NCBI GenBank assembly: GCA_023389105.1
Contig: JAEWEY010000001.1
Span: forward strand, 166,974-230,973
Reading direction: 5' to 3'
DNA: 64,000 bases
Source of the DNA: Pseudomonadota bacterium
GTDB lineage: Bacteria > Pseudomonadota > Alphaproteobacteria > Sphingomonadales > Sphingomonadaceae
Shown: piece after piece, positions 16,539 through 25,301 of the stretch
Layout: the number at the start of each line of letters is the position of its first letter
How positions within the stretch are numbered: the stretch's first letter is position 1
The notes under the pieces: generated by a model
Told to the model about the DNA's origin: nothing
The model's database searches: none
What the model saw: only the letters and a program-made list of their open reading frames with translations
Made by a program: the position numbers and the translations under genes

Positions 16539-17669
16539 TTGAGAAAGCGCCGGGTTGTTGCGGCGCTCCTAACGAAGGCCACGCGCATCTCTCAAATTCA
16601 GTCACCAACCCGTATCGCGAGCCTCGCACTGCCGGTCATCGGCTGGCTGTCGATCGCATTCGCCGCAGCCGGCTTTCATTCAGCGGCGGTCACCGGGCTG
16701 TTGCTGGCAGGCGTCGTCATGTCGGCGGTGCATCACGCGGAGATCGTCGCTCATCGCGTTGGCGAGCCGTTCGGTACGCTGATTCTGGCGGTGGCGGTGA
16801 CAGTCATCGAGGCGGGGTTGATCGTCTCGCTGATGCTTGCGAACCGCGAGGAGGCCGCGACCCTCGCGCGGGATACGGTCTTCGCGGCGTGCATGATCAT
16901 CCTCAACTTGCTTTTGGGCCTTTGCTTGATCGCGGCCGCAAAGCATCAGCGCGCGGCCCGCTTCACGCGTACTGGCGCAACGGCCGCGCTGAGCACGCTT
17001 GCGACGCTGATGGTGTTGACGCTGGTCCTGCCCAACTACACGACCAGTGTCGCGGGGCCGATTTACAGCGGCGCCCAGCTGGCCTTCGTCGCGGCTTTTT
17101 CGCTGCTGCTCTATCTTGCATTCGTGTTCGTCCAGACGGTGGGGAACCGTGATTATTTCCTGCCGAAGGGTGAGCTTGCCGCGCAGCCGGAATCGCACGC
17201 CGAGCCACCCAGTGAGCGGGAGACCTGGATATCGCTCGCAGTGCTGGTCGTCAGTCTTGGCGCGGTCGTGCTGATGGCCAAGTCGCTGGCCAAGCCGCTC
17301 GAAGACCTTGTAGCGCATGCCAACGCGCCGCGAGCGGTAGTCGGCGTCGCCATCGCTGCCATCGTTTTATTGCCGGAGAGCATCGCCGCCGTCCGGGCGG
17401 CGCGCGCCAATCGATTGCAGACCAGCCTCAACCTGGCGCTCGGATCGGCACTCGCGACGATCGGACTGACCATTCCGGTCGTCACGGTGACCTCATTCCT
17501 GCTGGACCTGCCGCTCCGCCTTGGCCTCGATCCGAAGGGAGTCGTGCTGCTTTCGCTCAGCTTGTTCGTCGCGGCACTATCGCTCGCCCGCGGGCGCACC
17601 ACGCTACTGCACGGCAGCGTGCACCTGGTCATCTTCGGTGCCTATTTGCTTACAACGGTCGTGCCCTAG
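16539..17669 (+). CDS. chaA: Calcium/proton antiporter of the ChaA family
   Basis: A 376-aa inner-membrane CaCA-superfamily exchanger that expels Ca2+ (or Na+/K+) for H+. About eleven hydrophobic segments are split by a polar loop (190-220). The two alpha repeats show the acidic motifs VVMSAVHHAEIVAHRVGEPFG...VTVIEAG and, in the second half, AIVLLPESIAAVRAARANRLQ. The TTG start at 16539 is weak; no ATG lies before the first conserved membrane segment. It is followed by an LD-carboxypeptidase gene 83 bases on. Confidence 0.9.
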   Translation: MRKRRVVAALLTKATRISQIQSPTRIASLALPVIGWLSIAFAAAGFHSAAVTGLLLAGVVMSAVHHAEIVAHRVGEPFGTLILAVAVTVIEAGLIVSLMLANREEAATLARDTVFAACMIILNLLLGLCLIAAAKHQRAARFTRTGATAALSTLATLMVLTLVLPNYTTSVAGPIYSGAQLAFVAAFSLLLYLAFVFVQTVGNRDYFLPKGELAAQPESHAEPPSERETWISLAVLVVSLGAVVLMAKSLAKPLEDLVAHANAPRAVVGVAIAAIVLLPESIAAVRAARANRLQTSLNLALGSALATIGLTIPVVTVTSFLLDLPLRLGLDPKGVVLLSLSLFVAALSLARGRTTLLHGSVHLVIFGAYLLTTVVP

Positions 17670-17752
17670 CGGCGACGCGGCGTATTCCGGCGTGCGCCGC
17701 CGCTGCGTCATCGGCATTGCGAATTGCCGAGGGCGCACATTAGACGTCCGGA

Positions 17753-18556
17753 ATGCGCATCGCGGTCGTCGCCCCATCCTGTCCGCTCAAGCCCGAGGCC
17801 GCCGAAGCGGTGCGGGAAATCGTCGCCGCGCGCGGCGACTGCGAACTGGTCATCCATCCCCAATGCTTTCTGTCGGACGGCCATTTCGCTGGTCCAGACG
17901 AGGCCCGGCTCCATGCACTGCGGGAGGTGATGGCGGACCCTTCCGTCAATGCCGTCTGGTTCGCGCGCGGCGGCTACGGGTCTAACCGGATCGCTGAGGC
18001 AGCACTGGCCGACCTTCCCCTAGCGGCGAAAGGAAAGCTTTACGCCGGGTATAGCGACGCAGGCTTCCTTCACGCCGGATTGCACAAGGCGGGACTCAGC
18101 GCCGTCTGGGCGCCGATGCCACAGGACGTCTTGCGCAGCGGGGGCGAGGTGGCCGTCGGGCGAGCGCTCGACTGGATGGTTTGCCGTGACGAGGCCACGC
18201 TCGAGCCAGCGCTGGACGGACCTGCCATGGCCTTCAACATGACCGTTCTGTCAAACCTGCTGGGCACCAGCCTGGAGCCCGATTTTACCGGCGTCGATCT
18301 GTTGCTCGAAGATCTGGGCGAGCAGCTCTACCGGACCGACCGGACGATGTTCCACATTACGTCCAGCCCGGCTGTGCAGAAGGTTCGGCGTATCCGCCTT
18401 GGGCGTGTGAGCGATATCTTGCCCAACGAACGCGAATTTGCCGGCACGGATGTCGAGATCGTCGAGGATTGGTGCCGGCGATCGGGTATCGTTTATGGTG
18501 GTCGCGCGGACATCGGCCACGATGCGGGGAACCGGGTCGTTCCGTTTACGCGCTGA
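17753..18556 (+). CDS. S66-family LD-carboxypeptidase
   Basis: A 267-aa serine peptidase that trims the terminal D-Ala from murein tetrapeptides (L,D bond) in peptidoglycan recycling. The nucleophile region is LYAGYSDAGF with Ser101, the Glu is in DLLLEDLGEQ, and the His is in ADIGHDAGNRVVPF near the end. The FARGGYGSNRI segment is also typical. It is slightly shorter than the usual 300 residues and has no signal peptide, fitting a cytoplasmic LdcA. No close operon partner; a SWIB gene follows. Confidence 0.9.
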   Translation: MRIAVVAPSCPLKPEAAEAVREIVAARGDCELVIHPQCFLSDGHFAGPDEARLHALREVMADPSVNAVWFARGGYGSNRIAEAALADLPLAAKGKLYAGYSDAGFLHAGLHKAGLSAVWAPMPQDVLRSGGEVAVGRALDWMVCRDEATLEPALDGPAMAFNMTVLSNLLGTSLEPDFTGVDLLLEDLGEQLYRTDRTMFHITSSPAVQKVRRIRLGRVSDILPNEREFAGTDVEIVEDWCRRSGIVYGGRADIGHDAGNRVVPFTR

Positions 18557-18640
18557 AACAACCGCTTTTCCCTCTGCGTGGCATTGCAAAGCCCTGCGCT
18601 TTGCGCTCTATCCAAAGACAGGATCAACAGGAGGGCCAGT

Positions 18641-18907
18641 ATGGCACAAGGCGCAAAGAAGGCAGGGGGCGGTCTCGCCCGTCCGGTTCAACCGTCGGCG
18701 GACCTCGCCGCGATCTGCGGTAATGACCCGCTGCCGCGCAGCCAGGTCGTTTCGAAGGTGTGGGACCACATTCGCAAGAACAACCTGCAAAACCCGCAAA
18801 ACAAACGCGAAATCGTCGCTGACGACAAGCTGAAGAAAGTCTTCGGCGGCAAGGAACGCGTCAGCATGTTCGAAATGAACAAGCATCTGTCGAACCACCT
18901 GAAATAG
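18641..18907 (+). CDS. SWIB/MDM2 domain protein
   Basis: An 88-aa protein consisting almost entirely of a SWIB domain: PLPRSQVVSKVWDHIRKNNLQNP, then KREIVADDKLKKVFGG and MFEMNKHLSNHL. In eukaryotes the fold sits in chromatin remodellers; stand-alone bacterial versions are thought to bind DNA or topoisomerase-like partners, but their role is unsettled. AGGAGGG five bases before the ATG fixes the start. A good intrinsic terminator follows. Confidence 0.93.
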   Translation: MAQGAKKAGGGLARPVQPSADLAAICGNDPLPRSQVVSKVWDHIRKNNLQNPQNKREIVADDKLKKVFGGKERVSMFEMNKHLSNHLK

Positions 18908-18929
18908 ATTTCAGACGGTTTCAGAAAGA

Positions 18930-18960
18930 AAAGGGATCCGCTCCGGCGGGTCCCTTTTTT
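18930..18960 (+). terminator. Rho-independent terminator after SWIB gene
   Basis: AAAGGGATCCGC pairs with GCGGGTCCCTTT (one mismatch) across a TCCG loop, and the stem runs into a T6 tract. It lies 22 bases after the SWIB stop. Confidence 0.9.
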
Positions 18961-18988
18961 GTTTGGATCGACACCGACTCGTCGCGTG

Positions 18989-19720
18989 TCAGCTGCACAG
19001 ACTACCGCCGAACTCGCCACGCCGGGCCAGGTCGAGGTGGAGATGGTCGTGGTGTTCACGGTTGTAATCTGGTGAGAGCGTCGTCGCGAAGAGGCGGCAC
19101 GCCCCGTCGCGCACGTCGCGCAAGAAAGCGGACTTGGACGAGTTGCCCGACCAGTCGGCCAGAACCGTAATGCGGGTGCCGTCAGCCAGCCGGAAGCCGG
19201 TGATGTCGACCGCATTGGCGCGGGCATGCTCGCTGAAGTTGCCATATTCGCGGCCGTAAATCCGGCGGCAGGAATAGCTGCCGGCATGGGTGATGGCGGT
19301 AACCTGGCTGCCGAAGTGCCGCGCTGCCGCCGGCTTCAGGACTTGCTGCTCCCAAATCGTTAGCGCTGCGGCCACTGGGCAACTGGTGACGAGGCCGGCT
19401 GGGCTGAAACCCGGCTCTCCTTCGCGGGCGACGAGGCGCGTGCCGTCGGCGTAGCCGCAATCCGGGCCCGACTGACGCGCGGGCGCTGGCTCATCCGCCG
19501 CGTCCGCATCGCGTAGCAACACGCGGCATTGCGGCGTGTCGCTCGCGAGGGCGGCGAGCTTCCGGCCAGTAAATGGACCAATTGGATCGCGCAGACTGAG
19601 GCGGGTCCAAGGGAAGTCCTGTGGGTGACGGCGGACATAATCTCGCCCGTAGATATACGCCGCAATCGCGGCGCCGAGCAGCAGGGCAATCGTCAGGAGC
19701 GTGCGGGCTAGCCGCGCCAC
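18989..19720 (-). CDS. Extensin-like C-terminal domain protein
   Basis: A 243-aa membrane-anchored or exported protein: an N-terminal hydrophobic helix (LLTIALLLGAAIAAYIYG) followed by the extensin-like C domain (PF06904). Typical elements are CPVAAALTIWEQQVLKPAA, SYSCRRIYGR, the HARANAVDITGF motif and the end REHHDHLHLDLARR, which together carry metal-type His/Asp residues like those in D,D-metallopeptidases. It probably acts on the cell envelope. Its start overlaps the end of the NUDIX gene by 13 bases, making it the last gene of a lipoprotein-NUDIX-extensin operon. Confidence 0.92.
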   Translation of the reverse strand: MARLARTLLTIALLLGAAIAAYIYGRDYVRRHPQDFPWTRLSLRDPIGPFTGRKLAALASDTPQCRVLLRDADAADEPAPARQSGPDCGYADGTRLVAREGEPGFSPAGLVTSCPVAAALTIWEQQVLKPAAARHFGSQVTAITHAGSYSCRRIYGREYGNFSEHARANAVDITGFRLADGTRITVLADWSGNSSKSAFLRDVRDGACRLFATTLSPDYNREHHDHLHLDLARRGEFGGSLCS

Positions 19721-20457
19721 AGGCCGTCCAGCCGCTCCTGCGTAACGGGATACCCAAGATGATCCGGAATCGTGATGAAGCGTTCACCGTCCCGCTCTTC
19801 GACCCAGGGTGTGACGGGTTCGATCGGATGGGCCTCGGCGTCACGGACGATGTCGTCGAACGAAGCGTGCTGGGCGAGCCGCTCAAGGTTGCGCCGGGTC
19901 GGGAAGATCAGGCGCGCTTCCTCGCGCCGGTCGCGCTCTAGGACCTCATCGGCGGTCAGCCAGGCGGCACTGCGGCTTTCATGCTCTATCACGCGCGGTT
20001 CCCAGTCGCCTGCTGGCGCCCGCGCAACGAAGAAGTTGGTGTCGAAGCGGCGGACGGCGTGAAACTTCGGCACCCAGCGCGCGAACATCGTCAGCGCATC
20101 CGCGTCCAGGGCAAGACCGGCGTCACGCAGGAGTTCTGCGAATGGCTGCTCGGCAACCAGCGCTTCCTGCAGCGCAAGAGTCGTCGCCGCGTCAGGAACC
20201 GGTGAGAGGCCGACCGGGACAGCGGTTTCTTCAATGGTTTCGCGAATTGCGGCGACGGCGTCGGGCAGGAGGTCGTGAGCGATGGCGAGCGCCCGGTCGG
20301 CGTCATCGATACGCCCGCCCGGAAAGACTAGCGCACCGGCGGCGAACGCCATGCCGCCGGCGCGCTCGACCATCAGCAATTCGGGCGGCCCTGAAGGCCG
20401 CTCGCGCACTAAAATCAGGGTCGCGGCCGGAATGGCGTCGTCGCTCACCGGCCGCAA
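19708..20457 (-). CDS. NUDT19-like NUDIX hydrolase
   Basis: A 249-aa NUDIX hydrolase. The Nudix box begins GALVFPGGRIDDADR and resumes AAIRETIEETAVPVG, with an insert of about 17 residues between the halves as in eukaryotic NUDT19-type enzymes acting on CoA derivatives. The substrate is therefore plausibly an acyl-CoA or another nucleoside diphosphate. The start is either TTG at 20457 or GTG at 20448; neither has a strong ribosome site, and coupling to the lipoprotein gene ending four bases upstream is likely. Confidence 0.87.
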   Translation of the reverse strand: MRPVSDDAIPAATLILVRERPSGPPELLMVERAGGMAFAAGALVFPGGRIDDADRALAIAHDLLPDAVAAIRETIEETAVPVGLSPVPDAATTLALQEALVAEQPFAELLRDAGLALDADALTMFARWVPKFHAVRRFDTNFFVARAPAGDWEPRVIEHESRSAAWLTADEVLERDRREEARLIFPTRRNLERLAQHASFDDIVRDAEAHPIEPVTPWVEERDGERFITIPDHLGYPVTQERLDGLWRG

Positions 20458-20460
20458 TCC

Positions 20461-20733
20461 TTACATGCCGGCGACGTTTTGCTGCTCTTCGTCGGTCGGA
20501 TTGGTGACGTTCTCCACCGTCACATTCTGTTCCTTGACATCGTTGGCCGTGGCGTTGAGCGCGGCGGCCTGCTCGTTGGCTGCGTCCATCGCCGCCTGGT
20601 TTGCAAGGTCGTTGAGCTGTTCCGGCGCCGGCTGGTTAAGCTCCGCGTTCTGGACAGTATCCTCGCTGCCCTTGTTGCACGCGCCAAGCGCCACAACAGC
20701 GGCAGAAATCATTACAAAAGCCAGTCTTTTCAT
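20461..20733 (-). CDS. Small acidic lipoprotein
   Basis: A 90-aa lipoprotein. The signal peptide ends in the lipobox ALGAC, giving a lipidated Cys19. The mature part is Asn-, Gln- and Ala-rich (PAPEQLNDLANQAAMDAANEQ) and probably helical and otherwise unstructured. Function unknown; Asn/Ala-rich lipoproteins of this type are frequent in sphingomonads. It is the first gene of a minus-strand operon with the NUDIX and extensin genes. The ATG at 20733 starts the signal peptide. Confidence 0.8.
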   Translation of the reverse strand: MKRLAFVMISAAVVALGACNKGSEDTVQNAELNQPAPEQLNDLANQAAMDAANEQAAALNATANDVKEQNVTVENVTNPTDEEQQNVAGM

Positions 20734-20809
20734 TGCCTTGCGTTCCCCACTGAGGCTGTGAATGCGTGCCCCATAACAAGGCTCCGCTTGAGATTCACCT
20801 CCAAAATCC

Positions 20810-21172
20810 TTATCTCCGTCTATGCCGGGCAACCGGCTATGTCGGTAGACTGTCAGGTGGAATAGGCATTTCGGACCCGGGGGGCAGTACCCCGGCGCCT
20901 CCACCATCAACCGCGCTGACCCGTGCGCGGATGTTGATGGGGGCGAAATAGGATCGACGAATGCAATAAAGGCCCGATTGCCGATCGGTTTGAGCCACCG
21001 CGACGGTTCATTCACACAAGTGCCAACGATAACGAGGCTCTTGCTATTGCTGCGTAACTGACGGCCTAACGGTCTAAGTTACAAAGACAAAAGCGCGGTC
21101 GGACCCCACCGGGCAACAGAAGGGGAATCCAGCGGCACGGGAGGCGCCGGGCAACAGAAGCCTCCCACTTTT
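20810..21172 (+). ncRNA. ssrA: Two-piece (circularly permuted) tmRNA
   Basis: Transfer-messenger RNA, which with SmpB rescues stalled ribosomes. The acceptor piece comes first: a pseudoknot-like GTCTA...TAGAC (20818-20850), then GCATTTCGGACCC, a T-arm, and CGCCTCCACCA ending at 20906. A 32-base spacer forms a hairpin continuing the acceptor stem (CCATCAAC with GTTGATGG). The coding piece starts GGGGGCGAAATAGGATCGAC at 20939; GGGGGCG pairs with CGCCTCC, and AATGC with GCATT. The tag frame 21022-21057 encodes ANDNEALAIAA then TAA. Two pseudoknots with GGGCAACAGAAG follow. Outer ends are approximate. This accounts for most of the gap 20734-21250. Confidence 0.95.
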
Positions 21173-21250
21173 CCTCTTCCCTCGATGCAGCGTTGCGCGA
21201 TGCCGCGCGGCTTGCCACCATCTCCTCGATATTCGCTCGAGGGGGTTCTC

Positions 21251-23290
21251 ATGCGCCGACTGATTCTTGCCGCCCTGCTGTCTGCCAGCGTGCCCGCGCT
21301 CGCCGTGCCGGTGCCCAAGGAGCAGCTGATGCAGCCGCCCTCCGGCGCCCGCCACTATGTGCTGGCGTCCGATGCGGCGAAGCATGGCGACATCTGGTCG
21401 TGGAAGATGCCCGACGGCGCGACCGCCTATCGCATGTCGATGTCGCTGCGTGGCTGGATCACTGAGGAAGATGCGACGGTGAAGCTGGGCGCCGACGGGC
21501 GACCGGTGTCGATCAAGATCCGCGGCTACAATGACGAGGGCGATGCCACCGAGGATTTCGCCGTCGACGCGAGCGGCAAGGCGACGTGGAAAACGACCAG
21601 CGGGGAGGCGTCCGCGCCTTTCGGCAACAAGATCTACGATACCAAGGGCGGACCGCGGCTGATCAACGAGAATCTGATCAACGTGCTGGTCGCGGCGGGT
21701 GAGAATGGCGTCGACATCCTGCCGAGCGGGCGGGGGTCGGTAACGCGCGGCGAAAAAACGACGATCACTGGTCCTGGCGGCGCGAAGACGATCCAGCTGG
21801 CGTTCGTAAAAGGGCTGGATTTCAACCCATTCCCCGTCTGGCTCGATGAGCGCGGCAAATTCTTCGGCACGGCGGGCATCATTTCGATGGTGCCCGAGGG
21901 GTACGAGAAGAACGCGCCCAAGCTGCGAGACCTGCAGGATGCGGCGACCGCGAAGATGGTCCGTGACCTCGCGCATCAGGTACTGACGCCCGCCGCGCGC
22001 GCGCCGACGCTGATCGATCATGTACTGCTGTTCGACGCCGATGCCGGGCAGTTCCTGCCGGATCGCGCGGTGCTGGTGCAGAACGGCAAGATCGCGGCCG
22101 TCGGCGCGGGCGGATCGCTCAAGGCGCCGGCGGGCGCGACGCGGATCGACGGGACCGGCAAGTCGCTCGTTCCCGGCCTGTGGGATTCGCACCAGCATAT
22201 CGGCGACGATTGGAACATGGTGCAGAACGTCGCGACCGGCATCGTCAATGTCCGCAGCCCGGGCACAGTGCTCGAAAAGGCGCTGGACATCATCAAGCGG
22301 CGCAAGGCGGGCGACCTGATCGCACCCGACGGCAAGATTTCGGTGATTGTCGATCGCAAGGACCCGCTGGCGGCGCAGGGCGCGCTGACGGTGAGCAGCG
22401 AAGCGGAGACGGTTGCCGCGGTCGACAAGATCGCCAAGGCCGGGCTGTGGGGCGTAAAGTTCTATACGTCGATGACGCCGGCGTGGATCGCGCCGGGCGC
22501 GGCAGAGGCCCACAAGCTTGGTCTTCACGTCCATGGCCACGTGCCGGCGGGGATGCGGCCGCTCGATGCCGTGCGCGCGGGCTATGACGAGGTCACACAC
22601 ATCAACTTCATCATGATGCAGGCGATGCCGCAGTCGGTGGTCGACAAGGCCAACACCTCGGCGCGGCTCGACGGACCGGCCAGGTATGGCAAGGACGTCG
22701 ACCTGGATTCCCCGGCGATGAAGGCGTTCTATGCCGAGCTTGCGCAGCGCAAGACGATCGTCGATCCGACGCTGACGGTCTGGGAGCCGCTGATGACGTC
22801 GGACGGCACCAAGGCGCCGCCGGAATATGCGCCCTATATGGACGTCGTGCCTGCGTCGGTCGCGCGCGGCTTCATGATCGCCGGCTACCCCTTGGGGGAG
22901 GGCCTGACCCGGGACGACTATCGCAAGAGTTTCGACAAGATGGTTGGCTTAGTCGAACGGCTGCACAAGGCCGGCGTGCGGGTGGTTGCCGGAACCGATG
23001 GCTACGGCCTCGAGCTGGTCCGCGAACTGGAGCTCTACAACCAGCAGGCGGGCTTTACGCCTGCCGAGGCGATCCAGAGCGCGACGATCGTGCCGGCGCG
23101 GATGGTCGGCATGGACAAGACCACCGGCTCGATCGCGCCGGGCAAGGACGCGGACATGATCCTGGTCGAGGGCGACGTGTCGAAGAACCTCGGCGCGCTG
23201 CGGCACATCACCACGGTGTTCAACGACGGCTACCGGATCGATGCCGACGCCTTGCGCAAGGCGACCGGCATCACCGGCATGCCGAAGTAG
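21251..23290 (+). CDS. Exported amidohydrolase family protein
   Basis: A 679-aa secreted metal-dependent hydrolase. A signal peptide (RRLILAALLSASVPALA) is followed by a beta-rich N-terminal domain of about 250 residues and the amidohydrolase barrel. Metal ligands are seen in LVPGLWDSHQHIGDD (HxH), in GLHVHGHVPAG, in DEVTHINF and in VVAGTDGYGLEL. The C-terminus GSIAPGKDADMILVEGD is typical of the imidazolonepropionase-like/prolidase-like clade, so the substrate may be a peptide or cyclic amide. The ATG at 21251 starts the signal peptide; a longer frame upstream would run into the tmRNA end. Confidence 0.9.
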   Translation: MRRLILAALLSASVPALAVPVPKEQLMQPPSGARHYVLASDAAKHGDIWSWKMPDGATAYRMSMSLRGWITEEDATVKLGADGRPVSIKIRGYNDEGDATEDFAVDASGKATWKTTSGEASAPFGNKIYDTKGGPRLINENLINVLVAAGENGVDILPSGRGSVTRGEKTTITGPGGAKTIQLAFVKGLDFNPFPVWLDERGKFFGTAGIISMVPEGYEKNAPKLRDLQDAATAKMVRDLAHQVLTPAARAPTLIDHVLLFDADAGQFLPDRAVLVQNGKIAAVGAGGSLKAPAGATRIDGTGKSLVPGLWDSHQHIGDDWNMVQNVATGIVNVRSPGTVLEKALDIIKRRKAGDLIAPDGKISVIVDRKDPLAAQGALTVSSEAETVAAVDKIAKAGLWGVKFYTSMTPAWIAPGAAEAHKLGLHVHGHVPAGMRPLDAVRAGYDEVTHINFIMMQAMPQSVVDKANTSARLDGPARYGKDVDLDSPAMKAFYAELAQRKTIVDPTLTVWEPLMTSDGTKAPPEYAPYMDVVPASVARGFMIAGYPLGEGLTRDDYRKSFDKMVGLVERLHKAGVRVVAGTDGYGLELVRELELYNQQAGFTPAEAIQSATIVPARMVGMDKTTGSIAPGKDADMILVEGDVSKNLGALRHITTVFNDGYRIDADALRKATGITGMPK

Positions 23291-23293
23291 CGC

Positions 23294-23716
23294 CTAGCGC
23301 CGCTTCAGTTCGTCGCGGATCTCGGTGAGCAGCTCGACCTCGGTCGGGCCCGCGGGCGCGTCCGGGCCTTTGCGCATCGCCTTGTTCGCGGCCTTGATCA
23401 TCAGGAAGATGATGAAGGCGAGGATCAGGAAGCTGACGCACTGGGTCACGAACTCGCCCCAGCCGAGCACGGGCGCACCGGCCTTTTTAAGCGCCGCATA
23501 GTCGGTCAGCGAGCCCTGGTAACCGGCAGGCACCGGACCCATGAGCAAGAAGTGGCTGGAGAAGTCGATCCCGCCGAAAATCTTGCCGATGATCGGCATG
23601 ATGATGTCGTCGGTCAGACTGGTGACGATTTTCGCGAAGGCGGCGCCGATGATCACGGCGACGGCGAGGTCGAGGACGTTGCCCTTGGCGATGAATTCCC
23701 GGAATTCCTTCAGCAT
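23294..23716 (-). CDS. mscL: Large-conductance mechanosensitive channel MscL
   Basis: A 140-aa inner-membrane channel that opens on hypo-osmotic shock. TM1 is the diagnostic GNVLDLAVAVIIGAAFAKIVTSLTDD-type segment (12-38), then IIMPIIGKIFGG, a periplasmic loop, TM2 (QCVSFLILAFIIFLMIKAAN) and the cytoplasmic helix ELLTEIRDELKRR. AGGAG precedes the ATG at 23716. It is convergent with the amidohydrolase gene, with three bases between stops. Confidence 0.97.
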   Translation of the reverse strand: MLKEFREFIAKGNVLDLAVAVIIGAAFAKIVTSLTDDIIMPIIGKIFGGIDFSSHFLLMGPVPAGYQGSLTDYAALKKAGAPVLGWGEFVTQCVSFLILAFIIFLMIKAANKAMRKGPDAPAGPTEVELLTEIRDELKRR

Positions 23717-23872
23717 CGAAGCGCTCCTGCTGCTGGGTCGGCGGAACGACAGTAGCGCAGATGACCGCGAAGGGAACCCCGCCGTCATCCGTGTATTAAT
23801 TCCTTAAGACAGCATCTTGAACGGCTGATAGCCCGCATCTACTTATGCGCGACTGATTAGAGGGGACCACCA

Positions 23873-24460
23873 ATGACTGCACTTCGTCGTTTCGGTTTGC
23901 TCACGCCGCTGGCCGCCATCACCCTGGCCGGCTGCGGATTGAACAGCGTCCCCACCGCCGAGGAAAACGTCAACGCCAAGTGGGGCGACCTCCAGGCCGA
24001 CTACCAGCGCCGCTCCGACCTGATCCCGAACCTGGTGGCGACGGTGAAGGGCTATGCGCAGCAGGAAAAGTCGGTGCTCACCGAAGTCACGCAGGCCCGC
24101 GCCAGCGCAACCCAAATCAAGCTGTCGCCGGGCGACCTCAGCGATCCGCAGAAGGTCAGCGCGTTCAACGACGCGCAGAACCGCGTCACGCTGAGCCTGC
24201 AGCGGCTGCAGGAAGCCTATCCCGACCTCAAGTCCAACGCGAACTTCCTCGCGCTGCAGGATCAGCTGGAAGGTACCGAAAACCGCATCAACGCATCGCG
24301 GCGCGATTACAACGAGGCGGTGCAGGCCTATAACACGCGCATCCGGACCTTCCCGGACGCGGTCGGCGCGAAGATCTTCTACGGCGCCAAGCCCAAGGTG
24401 CCGTTCGAAGCGGCGTCCGGCGCCCAGAACGCGCCGAGCGTGAACTTCAACGCGAGCTGA
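23873..24460 (+). CDS. LemA family lipoprotein
   Basis: A 195-aa LemA protein with a lipobox-like LAGCG at residues 18-22. The family core is intact: VNAKWGDLQADYQRRSDLIPNLV, then NRVTLSLQRLQEAYPDLK and ENRINASRRDYNEAVQAYN, a long helical bundle. LemA proteins sit in the envelope and are genetically linked with TPM-domain proteins, as here: the next gene starts two bases after the stop. The precise role is unknown; it is the first gene of a four-gene operon. Confidence 0.94.
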   Translation: MTALRRFGLLTPLAAITLAGCGLNSVPTAEENVNAKWGDLQADYQRRSDLIPNLVATVKGYAQQEKSVLTEVTQARASATQIKLSPGDLSDPQKVSAFNDAQNRVTLSLQRLQEAYPDLKSNANFLALQDQLEGTENRINASRRDYNEAVQAYNTRIRTFPDAVGAKIFYGAKPKVPFEAASGAQNAPSVNFNAS

Positions 24461-24461
24461 C

Positions 24462-25301
24462 GTGAAACAGGCAATCGTCGCTTTGCTGCTGGCGCTCTTC
24501 GCGCTGGCAGCACCCGCGGCGGCGCAGACTTTCCCCGCGAACAACGGGTCACCGGTTGTCGACCAGGCGGGCATCCTGACGCCGGCGCAGGTCGCCGACC
24601 TTCAGGCGAAGGCGCAGGCCCTCTACACGCAAACCGGGCGCGCCTTCGCCGTGGCGACGGTGAAGAGCCTCGAGAATTACGACGTCAACGATTACGCGTA
24701 CCGCCTCGGCAGGGCGTGGAAGCTGGGCAGCGCCAAGGAGGACGACGGCGTTCTGCTGCTGGTTGCGCCGAACGACCGCAAGGTGGCGATCGCGACGGGT
24801 TATGGCGCGGGATCGTACATGACCGATGCCCTGTCCGGCATCATCATCCGCGAAAATATCTTGCCCTACTTCAAGCAGAACCCGCCGGATTACGGCGCCG
24901 GGATTGAAGCGGGCAGCGACGCCATCATTAAGCAGATGACCGCGACCGCCGACGTCCAGCAGGCCAATGTCGCAAAGGCCGAGCAGGCGAAGAAGCAGCG
25001 CCAGCAGTCGGGCGGCAGTTTCCTGCCGGTGATTTTCTGGTTCTTCGTGATCGGCTTCATTATCCTGTCGCACTTCCGGCGCGCCGCCGGTCGCCGTTAT
25101 CGCGGACGCGGCGGGAGCGGAATCAATCCGTGGGTCGTCCTCTGGGGCCTGAATGAACTGAGCCGTGGATCGCGCAGTAGCGGCTGGGGCGGCGGTGATT
25201 GGGGTGGCGGTTCCGGCTGGGGCGGCGGCGGCGGTGGCGGTGGCTTCGGCGGGTTCGGCGGCGGGTCGTTCGGCGGCGGCGGAGCGTCAGGCTCATGGTG
25301 A
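24462..25301 (+). CDS. TPM domain protein with Gly-rich tail (YgcG-like)
   Basis: A 279-aa exported membrane protein. A signal peptide (to AAAQT) is followed by the TPM domain (about 30-165; VVDQAGILTPAQVADLQAKA, DDGVLLLVAPNDRKVAIATGYG), then a membrane segment (FLPVIFWFFVIGFIILSHF) and a low-complexity Gly/Ser/Trp tail. TPM domains act in membrane-protein or photosystem quality control; bacterial YgcG-like members pair with LemA. The GTG start at 24462 follows the LemA stop by one base. The tail is typical of the family. Confidence 0.93.
   Translation: MKQAIVALLLALFALAAPAAAQTFPANNGSPVVDQAGILTPAQVADLQAKAQALYTQTGRAFAVATVKSLENYDVNDYAYRLGRAWKLGSAKEDDGVLLLVAPNDRKVAIATGYGAGSYMTDALSGIIIRENILPYFKQNPPDYGAGIEAGSDAIIKQMTATADVQQANVAKAEQAKKQRQQSGGSFLPVIFWFFVIGFIILSHFRRAAGRRYRGRGGSGINPWVVLWGLNELSRGSRSSGWGGGDWGGGSGWGGGGGGGGFGGFGGGSFGGGGASGSW

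Noticed and set aside
21074..22600. Minus-strand open frame (508 aa) over the amidohydrolase gene and tmRNA
   Set aside because: Antisense to a coding region with HxH metal motifs and to the tmRNA; translation is Arg/His/Gln-rich low-complexity.
25190..25290. G-rich tandem sequence as CRISPR or VNTR
   Set aside because: It is the coding sequence for the Gly-rich tail of the TPM protein, with no spacers and no exact repeat unit.
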